Below, in pieces: positions 48,987 through 61,528 of a stretch of DNA of 64,000 bases. The stretch comes from Mangrovicoccus ximenensis (GTDB taxonomy: Bacteria > Pseudomonadota > Alphaproteobacteria > Rhodobacterales > Rhodobacteraceae). The DNA lies in the NCBI RefSeq assembly GCF_003056725.1, contig NZ_QBKZ01000013.1:59519-123518 (forward strand), in the 5' to 3' direction. Numbering within the stretch: the stretch's first letter is position 1; the number at the start of each line of letters is the position of its first letter. Under the pieces are notes generated by a model. The model was not told the origin of the DNA. It saw nothing but the letters and a program-made list of their open reading frames with translations, and did not search any database. Both the position numbers and the translations under genes were made by a program.

Positions 48987-49763
48987 ATGGCACAGCGTTC
49001 GAAATTCGGCCGGAAACTCGCGGTTCTGATGGCCTCTGCCGCGATCCTCGCCTCGCCGATGGCGACCGTGGCCGTTGCGGCGGAGAACGCGAAGGTGGCC
49101 GAACAGTCCGAAGCGGCCAAGCCCGAGGCGGATTACGCCACCCAGGACGGATATCTCAAGGCATCCGAGGACGGGCTGCATGCGCTCCGGGCGGTCCATC
49201 AGGCGCGCGCCGAGCTGAGCGAGGGCCGGAACGACGCGGCGGCCGAGCTGCTCGACGAGGCATCCTCGACGCTGGGCGAGGCGAAGGGCGAGCTGGCGCA
49301 ATTGCTGGTGGCGGACACGTCCGGCGGCTCGGACGAGCCGGTCTTCCTGCCGGTCGATGTCCAGATCGGCTATGGCGAGACCTTCGTGCCGGACGAGAGC
49401 AACCAGCAGGTGCTCAGCGAGGCCGGGGCGCAGCTTCAGGCGCAGGAGCCCGACAAGGCGCTCGACACCCTGCGCATGGCCGAGCTCGACATGCAGGTGA
49501 TCGCGGCGCTGGTGCCCCTGGAGCAGACCTCGGCGCATCTGGCCGACGCGCAGAAGGCGATCGGCTCGGGCGACACCGATTCGGCCCAGGCCTCGCTGGC
49601 GGCGCTCGAGGAGGGCGTGATGGTCCAGGGCTGGAACATCGACGCGATCCCGCGCCAGGGCGACGGTTCGGTGCAGCAATCCTCCGCTGCGGGCAGTGCA
49701 GGCGGGCTTGACGGCGCGGTGCCGGGCGCCAGCCGCCAGGAGGCGCCCGCCGCGGTCAACTGA
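48987..49763 (+). CDS. YfdX-family periplasmic protein
   Basis: A 258-residue secreted protein. I take ATG 48987, because GGAGG lies five bases before it; an in-frame ATG 12 nt earlier overlaps that site. The signal peptide ends ATVAVA/AEN. The mature protein is mostly helical and acidic, with the YfdX pattern [26 protein letters not shown] and [17 protein letters not shown]. In E. coli YfdX is linked to acid and multidrug resistance under EvgA, with possible chaperone-like activity. The C-terminus is a disordered Gln/Ser/Gly tail. A strong terminator follows. Confidence 0.82.
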   Translation: MAQRSKFGRKLAVLMASAAILASPMATVAVAAENAKVAEQSEAAKPEADYATQDGYLKASEDGLHALRAVHQARAELSEGRNDAAAELLDEASSTLGEAKGELAQLLVADTSGGSDEPVFLPVDVQIGYGETFVPDESNQQVLSEAGAQLQAQEPDKALDTLRMAELDMQVIAALVPLEQTSAHLADAQKAIGSGDTDSAQASLAALEEGVMVQGWNIDAIPRQGDGSVQQSSAAGSAGGLDGAVPGASRQEAPAAVN

Positions 49764-49803
49764 TCCGCACGCGGATCTCCCTTGCTCAGGTGGCAGGCAA
49801 CTT

Positions 49804-49829
49804 GCCCCGCGGTTTCCGCGGGGCCTTTT
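49804..49829 (+). terminator. Intrinsic terminator after yfdX
   Basis: A perfect 9-bp GC stem (49804-49812 with 49816-49824, loop TTT) is followed by TTTT at 49826-49829. Confidence 0.85.
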
Positions 49830-49924
49830 CGTGTCCGGGCAATGTTCACGATTCCGTCTCTGGAAAACCTGCTCCGGGATCAGTAGGTTGGGCCAGCCGA
49901 ACGGACCGGAGCAGGAGGCTGGGC

Positions 49925-50713
49925 ATGGTTCTGACGAAGCGCGCCGGGGTCATCGGCGCCGGGTTCCTGGCGGTGCTGGGGCTGCATGCGGTGATTTCCA
50001 CGATTGCCACCTTCGTGCTCGCCGTGGCGCTGGCCGGGGCGGCAGGCTACCTGCTGCGCCGTGAGGGCTGGCGTCTGCGGCCGGTGGCGGAACCGGTGCA
50101 GGAGGTGCTGGCGCCGCCCGCGGATCCGGATTTCGCCGACGCCGTGGACGAGCTGCGCAAGCTGGCCGCGGGCATGGTGCTGCGCGCCGACGTGGTGAGC
50201 CGCGCGCTCGAGGTGGGGATGGCCGGAACCCCCGACGACCGCAGCGACTGGCCGCTGGTCTATCTCTCGCCGCGCGGGCGGCGCTTCAACCAGGCGATGG
50301 CGCGGCGCTGGTCGCAGGCACGCGGCATCACCATGCTCTGCGGCCGCTTCGAAGGCGTCGACCAGCGGGTGCTGGATGCCTATGACATCGAAGAGGTCAG
50401 CCTTGGCGATTTCGTGCTGACCGGCGGCGAGATCGCCGCCCAGGCGATGCTCGATGCCACGGTGCGGCTGCTGCCCGGCGTTCTGGGCAATGCCGCCTCC
50501 ACCGAGGAGGAGAGCCACTCGAACGGGCTCCTCGAGCATCCGCAATACACCCGCCCGGCGGAATGGGCAGGCCGGGAGATCCCCGAGGTGCTGCTGTCGG
50601 GCAACCATGCGAAGATCGCCGAGTGGCGGCGGCAGCAATCCGAGGAGCTGACCCGGGCCCGGCGCCCCGACCTGTGGCAGCTCCATGCCGGCGACGGCGC
50701 CAAGGACGGCTGA
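49925..50713 (+). CDS. trmD: In-frame fusion: small membrane protein N-terminus / TrmD tRNA (guanine-37-N1) methyltransferase C-terminal part
   Basis: The 262-codon frame from ATG 49925 has two unrelated halves. Residues 1-80 hold one long hydrophobic segment ([36 protein letters not shown]) and a soluble tail ending AVDELRKL. From about residue 82 ([14 protein letters not shown]) it is TrmD: the trefoil-knot AdoMet motifs [11 protein letters not shown] and [11 protein letters not shown] are present, and the C-terminal tRNA-binding domain runs to RRPDLWQLH. The first 70-odd residues of TrmD, including its start, are replaced. TrmD is normally essential and not membrane-bound, so this looks like a join at about 50168 rather than a designed fusion. 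Confidence 0.75.
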   Translation: MVLTKRAGVIGAGFLAVLGLHAVISTIATFVLAVALAGAAGYLLRREGWRLRPVAEPVQEVLAPPADPDFADAVDELRKLAAGMVLRADVVSRALEVGMAGTPDDRSDWPLVYLSPRGRRFNQAMARRWSQARGITMLCGRFEGVDQRVLDAYDIEEVSLGDFVLTGGEIAAQAMLDATVRLLPGVLGNAASTEEESHSNGLLEHPQYTRPAEWAGREIPEVLLSGNHAKIAEWRRQQSEELTRARRPDLWQLHAGDGAKDG

Positions 50714-50922
50714 GCGCCGCATTCCCCGCAGGCCGGTTCCGCGCTACACTGCGCCCCGGCACGGCACGGGAGGCAGGCGCATGGCCCGGACAGGAACGGA
50801 ACCGAAGCTCTGCACCTCGACGGCCGCGGTGCCGGGCCGGAGATGGATCGTCGTTTCGCGCGCCTGCCGGGCGCCGCGAGCATGGTGTGCCGGGGCCGCG
50901 CGCCCAGCCCCGGCCTTCGCGC
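50714..50922. other. Gap with a possible truncated gene start
   Basis: An ATG at 50781 follows GGGAGG and opens a short frame that soon becomes Arg/Ala-rich and overlaps the convergent VOC gene. It may be the beginning of a gene whose body is lost. No family resemblance is seen. Confidence 0.25.
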
Positions 50923-51336
50923 CTAGCGGGCGAAGAGGCCTTCGAAATCAGCGAAACCCTTGATCTCGATCGGATTGCCGGAGGGATCGAAGAAGAACAT
51001 CGTGCGCTGCTCGCCGGGCTCGCCCTCGAAGCGCACCACCGGCGGAATGTCGAAGGCGACGCCTTTCTCCTCCAGCCGCGCGGCAAGCGCCAGCCAGTCG
51101 GGCAGCGCCAGCACCGCGCCCATATGCGGCATCATCACCATGTGCTCGCCGACCTTGCCGGTGCGGGTGACCGGGAAGGGCTCGCCCAGATGGAAGCTCA
51201 GCTGGTGCCCGAAGAAGTCGAAATCGACCCAGGTCTCGGTCGAGCGGCCTTCCTCGCAGCCCAGAACCTCGCCGTAGAAGCGGCGGGTCTCGTCCAGGTC
51301 GGTGACATGGATGGCGAGGTGGAAGAGGGATTTCAT
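50923..51336 (-). CDS. VOC-family (glyoxalase/extradiol-dioxygenase fold) protein
   Basis: A 137-residue cytoplasmic protein with one pair of beta-alpha-beta-beta-beta modules: SLFHLAIHVTDLDETRRFYGEVLGC at the start, and TMFFFDPSGNPIEIKGF near the end. His8, His52 or His54 and Glu in the last strand could bind a divalent metal. The specific reaction cannot be predicted. It is divergent from a LysR-type gene, so it may be that regulator's target. ATG 51336 is well placed. Complete. Confidence 0.85.
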   Translation of the reverse strand: MKSLFHLAIHVTDLDETRRFYGEVLGCEEGRSTETWVDFDFFGHQLSFHLGEPFPVTRTGKVGEHMVMMPHMGAVLALPDWLALAARLEEKGVAFDIPPVVRFEGEPGEQRTMFFFDPSGNPIEIKGFADFEGLFAR

Positions 51337-51426
51337 CGCGGTCTCCTGTTTGCGTTGCAGGCCTGCTAGCGGAAGTCTAGAAAAAGGAAAAACGCGTTAT
51401 TTTTTCTCTCAGGAAAAGAAAAACCG
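51337..51426. promoter_or_regulatory. AT-rich VOC-lysR intergenic control region
   Basis: AGAAAAA (51379-51385) and TTTTTCT (51401-51407) form an inverted repeat with a 15-nt spacer. It encloses AACGCGTT at 51391-51398, a perfect palindrome. The patch is strikingly AT-rich for this window. It is a reasonable site for LysR binding and two divergent promoters, though no boxes are clear. Confidence 0.4.
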
Positions 51427-51712
51427 ATGGACCTGCGGTTTCTCGAAAGCTTGCTGGCAGTGATCGACGAGGGTTCGATCGTGGCGGCCGCCCGCGCGCA
51501 GGGGCGGACCCCCGCGGCAATCAGCCAGCGCATCCAGGTTCTGGAGCGGGATCTGGGGGTGACGCTTCTGGTCCGGCATGCCAATGCGGCGACGCCGACT
51601 CCGGCCTGTCTCGACCTGGTGGCGGACATGCGGACGCTGGTGGCGGGCGGCCATGCGCTGCGCCGGAGCGCGGCACCGGAAGAGCCGGCGGGCGTGCTGC
51701 GGCTGGGCGCGG
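51427..51712 (+). pseudogene. LysR-type regulator, DNA-binding part, fused in frame to an adhesin
   Basis: ATG 51427 opens a standard LysR N-terminus: MDLRFLESLLAVIDEGSIVAAA, the recognition helix AAISQRIQVLERDLG and the linker helix. At GVLRLGA (about residue 95), the normal start of the effector domain, it changes without a frame break into a beta-repeat protein. The effector domain is therefore missing. It lies divergent from the VOC gene. The LysR effector domain at 11637-12380 is not its other half, because both pieces contain the same GxLRLGA/GEVRIGA boundary. Confidence 0.8.
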
Positions 51713-54185
51713 CGATCGCGGTCGCTGCCAGCGGCACGGTCGCGCCGGCGGTCGCCTTCGGGGTCTCGACCGCCGACGTGACGAGCGACGGGCTGGTCGA
51801 GGCGCTGATCATCGGCGGATCGAGCTTCAACGCGCCGGGCGCGCTGACGCTCGACGCCTATGACACGTTGATGATCGACACCGACACGATCGCCGCCAGC
51901 GTCGCGGTCGGCGCCTCGGGCTCGGTGGCCGTTTCGGTGGCGCTCGCCGTCTCGGTGGCCGACAACGACTATGGCAGCACGGTGCGCGCGGGCATCGCCG
52001 GCTCCAGCGTCGATATCGGCGGCGCACTGTCCGTGCTTGCGGAATCCGAGGCCGATGTCGACGTGCTCGGCGTCGCGGCCTCCGTCTCGGTTGCGGCCTC
52101 CGGCGCCTTCAGCTTCGCCGCGGGCGTCTCCGCCGCGGTCGTGTCGAACACTGTCTCGGGCCTGACCGAGGCGGTGATCAACAATGCCTCGGGCGCGCAT
52201 TCCGTCGAGGCGGGCGGCGCCATCCTGGTCCGGGCGATCGAGGACGTGACGGTCAATGCCGATGCCGGGGCGGCGAGCCTCGCGATCAGCGGCTCCTATG
52301 TCGGCGGCTCGGTGGCGGTCTCGGCCGCCGTGGCCGACAACATCGTCACCTCGAGGACCCGCGCCGAGATCTACACTTCGGCGGTGACCTCCGAAGGCAG
52401 CACGATCACGGTCGATGCCTCTTCGCAAAGCGATGTCGACGTGACCGTGGCGGCCATCGCGCTCTCGGCTTCGATCTCGATCGGCGTTTCGGCCTCGGGC
52501 GCGGGCGCCAGTGCCAAGAACACCTCGACCTCCGTGATCGAGGGCCTGGTCACCGGCGGCTCGGTCCTGACGGCGGCCGGCAACGTGACGATCCGCGCCG
52601 ATGACGATGCCACGATCGATGCGACCGTGGTGGCGGTGGCGCTGTCGGTCGGCGTGGTGGGCGTCTCGGTCGGCGTCGCGATCGGCGAGAACGACATCCA
52701 GAACGAAGTGACCGCCGGCGCCTCGGGCGGCAGCATCACTGCCAACGGTTCGGGCGACATCCTGATCGATGCGGATGCCAGCCAGACCTACGAGGTGATC
52801 AGCACCGCCGTCTCGGTGACGGTCGCGCTGGCCGGGGCGGCCGGCGCCGGGGTGCGGGCGGTGAACGATGTCGACAGCGTGGTGACCGCCTATGCCAGCG
52901 GCACCGACCTGACGGCGTCGGGCAACACCGTGCAGATCGATGCCGACAGCGACCACCATGCGCAATCGACCGGCATCGGTGTGGCCGCCTCGACCGGGGT
53001 GGCGATTTCGGTGGTCGATGCCAGCGCCTCGATCGGCGGTGCGACCCGCGCCTATGCCGATGGCGACATGTCGGTCACGGCGGCCTCGATGGACGTCACG
53101 GCGGATTCCGTGGCCTTCGCCGATCCGGACGTGGTCACCGTGTCGATCTCGCTCGGCGGGGCGGGCTCGGGCTCGCTGGTCGGCGCGACCGTCGACCGGG
53201 TGACCGAGGCCTTCGTCGGCGCCGCGGCGGGCACCGTGCCTGCCGGGACGACCGAAGTGATCCTGACCGGCGGGCCGCTGGCCATTGCCGCGAATTCGGA
53301 TTTCACCGCCACGGCCGATCCGGTGACGCTGGGCGTTTCGGGCGGCATTTCGGTGGCCGCGACGGTCACAAACGCCACGATCAGCGGCGCGACGCTGGCC
53401 TATGTCGGCGAGAGCACGACGGTCCAGGCATCGAAGATCGACGTCACCGCCGACAGCACCGAGACCGCGACCGCCAAGACGATTACCGGCGCCTTCGGGG
53501 CCGGGGCGGCGATCAATTTCGCCGATGCCGTGTCGGTTGTGTCGAGCGATACCGAAGCCTTCATCGGCGCCCGCGAGGGCGAAACGCCGCTCGGCGGCCA
53601 GACCTCGGTGACGGTGACCGGCGGCGGCGCGCTGCTGGTCCAGGCGACGGCCGACCGCAACGCGGTCTCCGACACGCTGGGCATCTCGGTCAGCGCCTTC
53701 GCGATCTCGGTCGGGGCGTCGCTGCCCTCGGCCACGGTCAGCGGCCGGACCAGCGCGGCGATGGATGGCGACGTGGTGGTGTCCGCGGGCGCCGTCACCG
53801 TGCGCGGCCAGGCCGAAAACTATGCCTATGCCAAGGCGCTGGCCGCCGATGTGTCGATCTTCGGGATCGGCGCCAACGGCGTGAACGCAGTGGCGGAAAT
53901 CGCCGAGGGCGCGGATGTCGAGGCGGTGATCGGATCGGATGTCGAGATCACTTCGGCTGCCCTGCTGGTCGAGGCCAAGCATATCGGCGCCAAGAAGAAC
54001 ACCGCCGAGGCCCGCTCCGAGGGCGGCTCGGGCGGCATCCTGGGCGGCGCCTCGATCATGCTGGCCGAGGCCACGGTCGCGGGCGGCGTGCGCGCGCAGA
54101 TGGATGGCGACGTGCTGGGCTCGAGCTCGGTCACCGTGACCGCGAATGGCCGCAACGTGGCGGAGGCCGATGTGCTGGCCCAGCC
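51713..54185 (+). pseudogene. Internal segment of a large beta-strand-repeat adhesin
   Basis: About 820 residues of very regular Ala/Val/Ser/Gly/Thr/Asp sequence. Degenerate repeats of roughly 80-100 residues alternate a hydrophobic SVAVGASGSVAVSVALAVSVADN-type block with an A(D/E)-rich GGALSVLAESEADVDV-type block. This is the pattern of giant autotransporter or type I-secreted adhesins (beta-strand-repeat proteins). Neither a signal peptide nor a C-terminal export domain is present. The segment is joined in frame to LysR at its 5' end and out of frame to an unknown protein at about 54185. The intact protein would be surface-exposed and many times larger. Confidence 0.7.
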
Positions 54186-55408
54186 TGCGGATCCCGCTCG
54201 CCGCTCCCGGCGGCAAGCGGGCCTGGATCGGTGCCGGGCGGGTGTCCTGTCCGCTGCCGACGCGCGGAGCTTCGCCGCATTGGCGGCTCGACTGGGAGCT
54301 GCCGCCGGGCATTGGCGGCGAAATGGCGGGAGCGCTCGTTCTGCTCGGTCTCCAGGGCATCATGGAGGCGATGTCGCGGCCGCGTTGCGAACGTCCTGTC
54401 CTGCTGCGGCTCGATTTGGCCGGGCTGGGGCTCGACCGCTCCGGCATCCGGCGGCTCGAACATGCCGTCTCGGCGGAATTGCGGCGGTTTTCGCGGGCGA
54501 CCGGCCGCAGTGCCCTGATGATCGGCGAGCTGGGCTTCGTGCAGGAATATGCCGATTGCAGCGTCCTGCTGCAGCCGGGCCGGGCGGCACGGATGGATCT
54601 GATCTTGCCGCCGCGCCGCGGCGCGCCGGTGTTCCTTGATCTGCGGCAAGCCTCGGCCCAAGGGGCCTGCGGTCCGCTCGCCCTGTCGCTGCAGGCACAG
54701 TCCGGCGAGCGGCTCGAGATCGCGACCGGCCAGCCGGAGGACGAGAGCTGCGGCGAGATCCGGGCCGGCAATGGCGGGCGGGCGGCGGTGGTCTGTCCCG
54801 ATCCGCTCAGCGGCGGCCCTGTACAACGGCTGTCCCATGTCATCGGCTTCGCGCCGACCGTGCCGGTCGCGCTGTACGGCCGCAACCGCGCGGAGGCTGG
54901 CGAATGGAACCTGACCGTCCGCAATCCGGGGCCGGCTGCGGTGCGGCTGACCTTCAATCTGGACAATGCCATGCCGCTGCTGCCGGAGTGGCAGCTGCCC
55001 CGTGCCAGCCTGCGGCTGAGCCGGTCGCGGGACTGGGATGCCGAGGCTCTGGACTGCGTGCGCCCGGATTTCTTCGGGTTCGACAGCCGCTTCGAGGCGC
55101 TGGTCCGGCGGGCGGATCATGTGCCGCCGCTGGTCCTGCGCCGCTTCGTCGAGGTCGGCAGCTGGCCGGTCGCATCGGTCTGCTCGGGTGGGCGGATGCT
55201 GCTCCTTCCGATGCTCGGCACCAAGGCCCGCGCCGGGTTTCCGGCTCTTCCGCAGGCCGTGGCGCGGAGCGATGCCGATGCGGTGCGGGACTTGCTTCCT
55301 GAGTTCGTCCAGGACCGGCTGCTGGAGCTTTGCATCGGGCTTCTGGCCAGCAGCCCGCCGCTGGCGCTGGCGGAGCGGCTGGCCGAGGCGCTGGCCGCCG
55401 AAGGCTGA
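54185..55408 (+). pseudogene. Unidentified protein, 5'-truncated
   Basis: About 407 residues in a frame that differs from the adhesin. The start is missing; the first recognisable part is IPLAAPGGKRAWIGAGRVSC. The sequence looks like a genuine soluble protein (RCERPVLLRLDLAGLGLDRSG; RFSRATGRSALMIGELGF; WNLTVRNPGPAAVRLTFNLDNAMPLLPEW), with mixed strands and helices and several Cys. There is no membrane segment and I do not recognise a family. The C-terminal end (LALAERLAEALAAEG) seems natural. Confidence 0.55.
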
Positions 55409-55409
55409 G

Positions 55410-55550
55410 CGCGATGTGGATGTCGGTCCCGCGGACGCTGGTGGCCTCGATGTCGGTCAGCACCTCGCCCGGTCCCGGCGCGGGCGGCGGCGCGATCTCG
55501 CGCAGCTCCGGCCCCCCCGGCACGGCCTGCGTCTCCTGCAGGGCCAGCAC
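55410..55550 (-). pseudogene. Zinc alcohol dehydrogenase family, N-terminal fragment
   Basis: A GTG at 55550 opens a minus-strand frame reading LALQETQAVPGGPELREI, PGPGEVLTDIEATSVRGTDIHI. This is the MDR alcohol-dehydrogenase/threonine-dehydrogenase beginning. The usual catalytic Cys of the (C)GTD motif is Arg here. Only about 45 residues remain before the join near 55410. Not functional. Confidence 0.7.
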
Positions 55551-55564
55551 GGCCAGGACTTCCA

Positions 55565-56140
55565 GCCGAGGAAGCGCTGCTCGATCAGGCCGATGGCCCA
55601 GCCCAGAATCAGGCCCGGCACCGACAGGACCCTCACCCGGGCAAACGGCCGTTCAAGGTCGCATAGCGCGCCTGACTCGAGGATACGGGCCCCGATCCCG
55701 TGTTCCGCGCCCCGCAGTCCGGCGGCGACAAGCAGGATGACCGCGATGGCGACCGGCACCCGCAGGCCCGACAAGATGCGCGGAAGGACAATCTTGCGCA
55801 CGATGGACCAGCAGGACAGGCCGAAGCTCTGGCCAATGCGGATCCGGGTCCGGTCGACGCTGCCCACGGCGCCGAAGGTGGCGAGCACAGCGGGGGGAAA
55901 GGTGCCGAAGGCGATCAGCGCATGTTTCGAGCTTTCGCCGGTGCCTACCCAGATCACGAAGGGCGGCATCAGGGCAATCTTGGGGATCGGGAAGGGCGCC
56001 GGGACCAACGGCATGAACGACGGAGCGAGATGCGGCCACAGAAGCCCCGGCACGGCGAGGTTCCGCAGTATCTCAAGCACGGCCGAGGGGCGCGGCATGG
56101 TCAGGTTCGAGATCGCGCCGCTGCGCGTTCCGGCCTCAAG
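55565..56140 (-). pseudogene. SsuC/TauC-type ABC permease with internal deletion
   Basis: The minus-strand frame encodes the end of a nitrate/sulfonate/taurine-type permease: IPKIALMPPFVIWVGTGESSK, the EAA-like ALIAFGTFPPAVLATFGAV, IVRKIVLPRILSGLRVPVAIAV and IGLIEQRFLGWK. Before it, the N-terminal helix and LLWPHLAPS are joined directly to the FPIPK region, so 50-60 residues holding two helices are missing. The 3' end overlaps the ADH fragment. It lacks partner ATPase and binding-protein genes. A pseudogene or rearranged copy. Confidence 0.7.
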
Positions 56141-58175
56141 CAGCGCGATCGGCACGACGAAGACGGCGACGGCGCCGCCTCGCACCGGGCGGGGCTGGAA
56201 GCCGCCGCCCCGGAACTTGGCCCTCGCGCCGCTGCAGGAAGCGGCCTCGCCCGGACTTGACCCCACCCCGGCGCCGGTCCCGGGCCGGCTGCGGCGGCAG
56301 CTCCAGCGGATGGGAGACATGCCCGGACGCGACATCCGCCGGCCGGTCGGCTTGGCCCCTGCGGGCAACCGGCAAGATCGGCAGCCAATCCCGCAACGCC
56401 CGGCAGGTCAACATCGCAGCACTTGCGGTGCCCCCGAAATGCCCCCGCCGACCGATTGCCGCCGACTGCGCTTCCAACTGCTTGCGGGGACCGAACCTGA
56501 GCGCCGGGAGACGGAGGAACCAGCGGCGGCTTGCACTGCGATGGGAGTTTGAGTGCGCCCCCTCGGGCGAACCCGGCGCAGCGGTTGAATTGATCCCCCG
56601 GGGGCTTTCGGAGGAAGACAGCCCATGCCCGAACGCCAACGCAGCCACAGCAACGCTTCCAAGCGACGGCTCATCGCCGGGGATCAGGGCAGCGAGACGC
56701 TCCATGAGCGCGGCCACTGCCCTGACCTGTCGCGCAACTGGATCGGAAAGGCGGGGCCGACGCTCTCGGCGAGGAGCGAGGGCTAGTTCGCCATCGGTCC
56801 CAGGCCAATGCCCGAGCACGGCGGCCGAGCTGATGGCCGGGCCCTCGGGATCGAATGTCCGGCGGGTCCGGCGCTCCGGAGGCCCGCAGTAAAGCGGGCC
56901 TGATCCGGGATTGCCGACCCCGCGGCTCCCGATCCGCCGGGGATGCGGGCGGATGGGCGTCGCGCGGTCCAGCTTCCGTGCCGATCCCGGACCCAAGCCC
57001 GGCAATGCCGCCAAGATCACGGAAATCCGGGCGACCGCCGGCGCGGTCGAGGGCCATGGCGGCCTCCGCACGAGCTGGTGCTGCGCCCGGCGCGCCGCCG
57101 CCGCGGAACAGGCGGCTTGCCAGGCAGCCAGCGAGACTCTCCTGCCGATGATCCGGGAGGTTTCCGAGGCCAGCCACGGCGATGCGGCGCCGCGCGCAGT
57201 CGCCATTGACGCAGCGTCGCCCATCGCTGCCCGGACCGATGGCGCAAGCGATGGCAACTCCGGAGACCGATGGCGAACGCGGCCCCCCTCCCGGCGGTTG
57301 CAGGCAATCGCCTGCCGGGCAGGGGGACAACTTCGGCCCGGCTCAAGAGCAGTCCCGCGTTTCGATGCGATGCGCATGGCGCTGGGGAACCGGAAGCCGG
57401 CGCCGGGACTGTTCTGCCATCCGGACAGCAATGATGCTCCGGCCGGGACGATTGGGCGCTCTGCCCCTTTCCGGCGGTCGGCAGCCTGGCTGTCCGGTGC
57501 CGCTTGGCTGGCTGTCCCGGCCTGCCCCGCCTTCCGGTCGGCGCGCCGCTGTCCTGCCCCGGACCTGCCGGCCGCCCGGTCGGAAAAGACATGCGGTCTT
57601 GCGGAGCGGCGGCGAGAGCGGAAACTGCAGGCCGTTGCCAGGCGGGCAGCGGGCCAATCTCTGGCCGCTTGGCCATCGCGTTCGGCGCGGTGCAAACGTT
57701 GCCGTTCCCGAACTTCTGTGCCCGGGGCGCGCAGCGACGGCAGCTTTGCGTCCGCAAGGTTCTGCCGCGAGTGCACGCCGCTCCTTGCCGACGGGCGGAT
57801 GATCCGTTGGTCCTGCGCGGCTGCCGGGGCGCCGATGGCGCGCTGCGCCGTATCCTTTAAGAAGGAACTGGTCCGCAGCGCCAAGGTCCGATTGCACCCC
57901 GTTTCATCGCAGCCCCAGATTTTGCAACCGGCAGCGCGGCCTCTCCGTCACCGGACGCTCGGCAAGCCGTGTTTGCCATGGCAGCGCGGTGATTGTCGTT
58001 CCGGTCCGCATGCCTTGGGCAAGGTCACTTGGCCATGGCGCAGCGATCTCCGGTTTGCGCAGCGGGCTGTGCTGCGGGCGTCTCATGCGTGCGGAAGCCG
58101 CGAGCGCGATCTGGAGGGGCTGCGAGGGCGGAGCGCTGCTTGCCCTATCCGCCGGAGGGCGGCGGAGATGCAGGC
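56141..58175. other. 2-kb stretch without a supported gene
   Basis: Between the ABC permease remnant and gyrA both strands are largely free of stops, but the translations show no family features. The stretch includes the second copy of the 21-bp repeat (57580-57600). I saw no transposase, tRNA or tandem array. It resembles the other gene-poor zones of the window. Confidence 0.4.
57580..57600. repeat. 21-bp exact dispersed repeat, copy 2
   Basis: Identical to 37345-37365, in the same orientation and again in DNA without an intact gene. Its minus-strand reading contains the AAGAC/GTCTT stem and TTCC. Confidence 0.7.
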
Positions 58176-58199
58176 GGCCCGCCGCGGTTGCGGCGGGCC
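58176..58199 (-). terminator. Stem-loop after gyrA
   Basis: A perfect 10-bp GC stem (58176-58185 with 58190-58199, 4-nt loop) lies 9 nt downstream of the gyrA stop on the minus strand. There is no clear T-run, but position and strength suggest transcript termination or 3'-end protection. Confidence 0.55.
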
Positions 58200-58208
58200 G
58201 GTGCAGGA

Positions 58209-60935
<2,727 letters not shown>

Positions 60936-60979
60936 ATCTGCCTGCTCGCTTGTGACTTAAGGGTCCAGCTTTGGCACAG

Positions 60980-61009
60980 GGTATATCAGACCCGCGGACC
61001 GGGCTGCAA
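60980..61009 (-). promoter_or_regulatory. Candidate gyrA promoter
   Basis: On the minus strand TTGCAG (61004-61009) and TATACC (60980-60985) are 18 nt apart, with the -10 box 45 nt before the gyrA ATG. Fit to the sigma-70 consensus is moderate. Confidence 0.45.
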
Positions 61010-61124
61010 TGTCGCAGTCACCCCATTGTCATCATCCGTCGATGTGGAGTGCTAACAATTTGTTTTTGTTGACGTTTAACCGTTCTGCCGCAGCATGGGA
61101 GCCGTGTATGGCAAGAGGTCGAGA

Positions 61125-61394
61125 ATGGCAACACGCGAAACGGAACTAATGCTGAAGGGCTACGGGCTGACCACCGCGGAGGTGTTCTACCGGATGCCCG
61201 ACTACAGGAATGTCCTGAACACCTTCGTCTGGCAGGAATACGATCTGGCGCCGGATTACCCGCGCCTTTTCAAGTTCATCGAGTTCTGGCAGGACGAGAT
61301 CGAGGGTCCGCTGCATTCGGTCCGCTTCACCCACCGCAAGATGATCGCGCCCGGGGAATGGCGCAACGTCGTCGGAGAATTCAACTACCACTGA
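61125..61394 (+). CDS. usg: Usg family protein
   Basis: An 89-residue protein from ATG 61125 after AGAGG. It matches the short Usg family of Alphaproteobacteria: ELMLKGYGLTTAEVFYRMPDYRNVLNTFVWQ, YDLAPDYPRLFKFIEFWQ, and GPLHSVRFTHRKMIAPGEWR. The name comes from a gene near the asd/pur region in other bacteria; the function is unknown. It may be regulatory, but nothing in the sequence shows that. Monocistronic, divergent from gyrA. Complete. Confidence 0.85.
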   Translation: MATRETELMLKGYGLTTAEVFYRMPDYRNVLNTFVWQEYDLAPDYPRLFKFIEFWQDEIEGPLHSVRFTHRKMIAPGEWRNVVGEFNYH

Positions 61395-61528
61395 GCCCCG
61401 GACAGGCAGGGTGGCAAGCGCTTTGCGTCTGCGCAAGAAAATTGCGCGGGCCATGGCATTCAGCTTGAAGTCCGGCTCAATTTGAGATGGTCTGCGGGCC
61501 GAAGACTTGGCGACGAGGGGCCGCCCAA

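Noticed and set aside
51409-54972. A 1187-codon minus-strand frame opposite the adhesin
   Set aside because: It is a shadow of the regular repeats on the plus strand; its Asp/Arg/Gly pattern is what antisense of Ala/Val/Ser codons gives.
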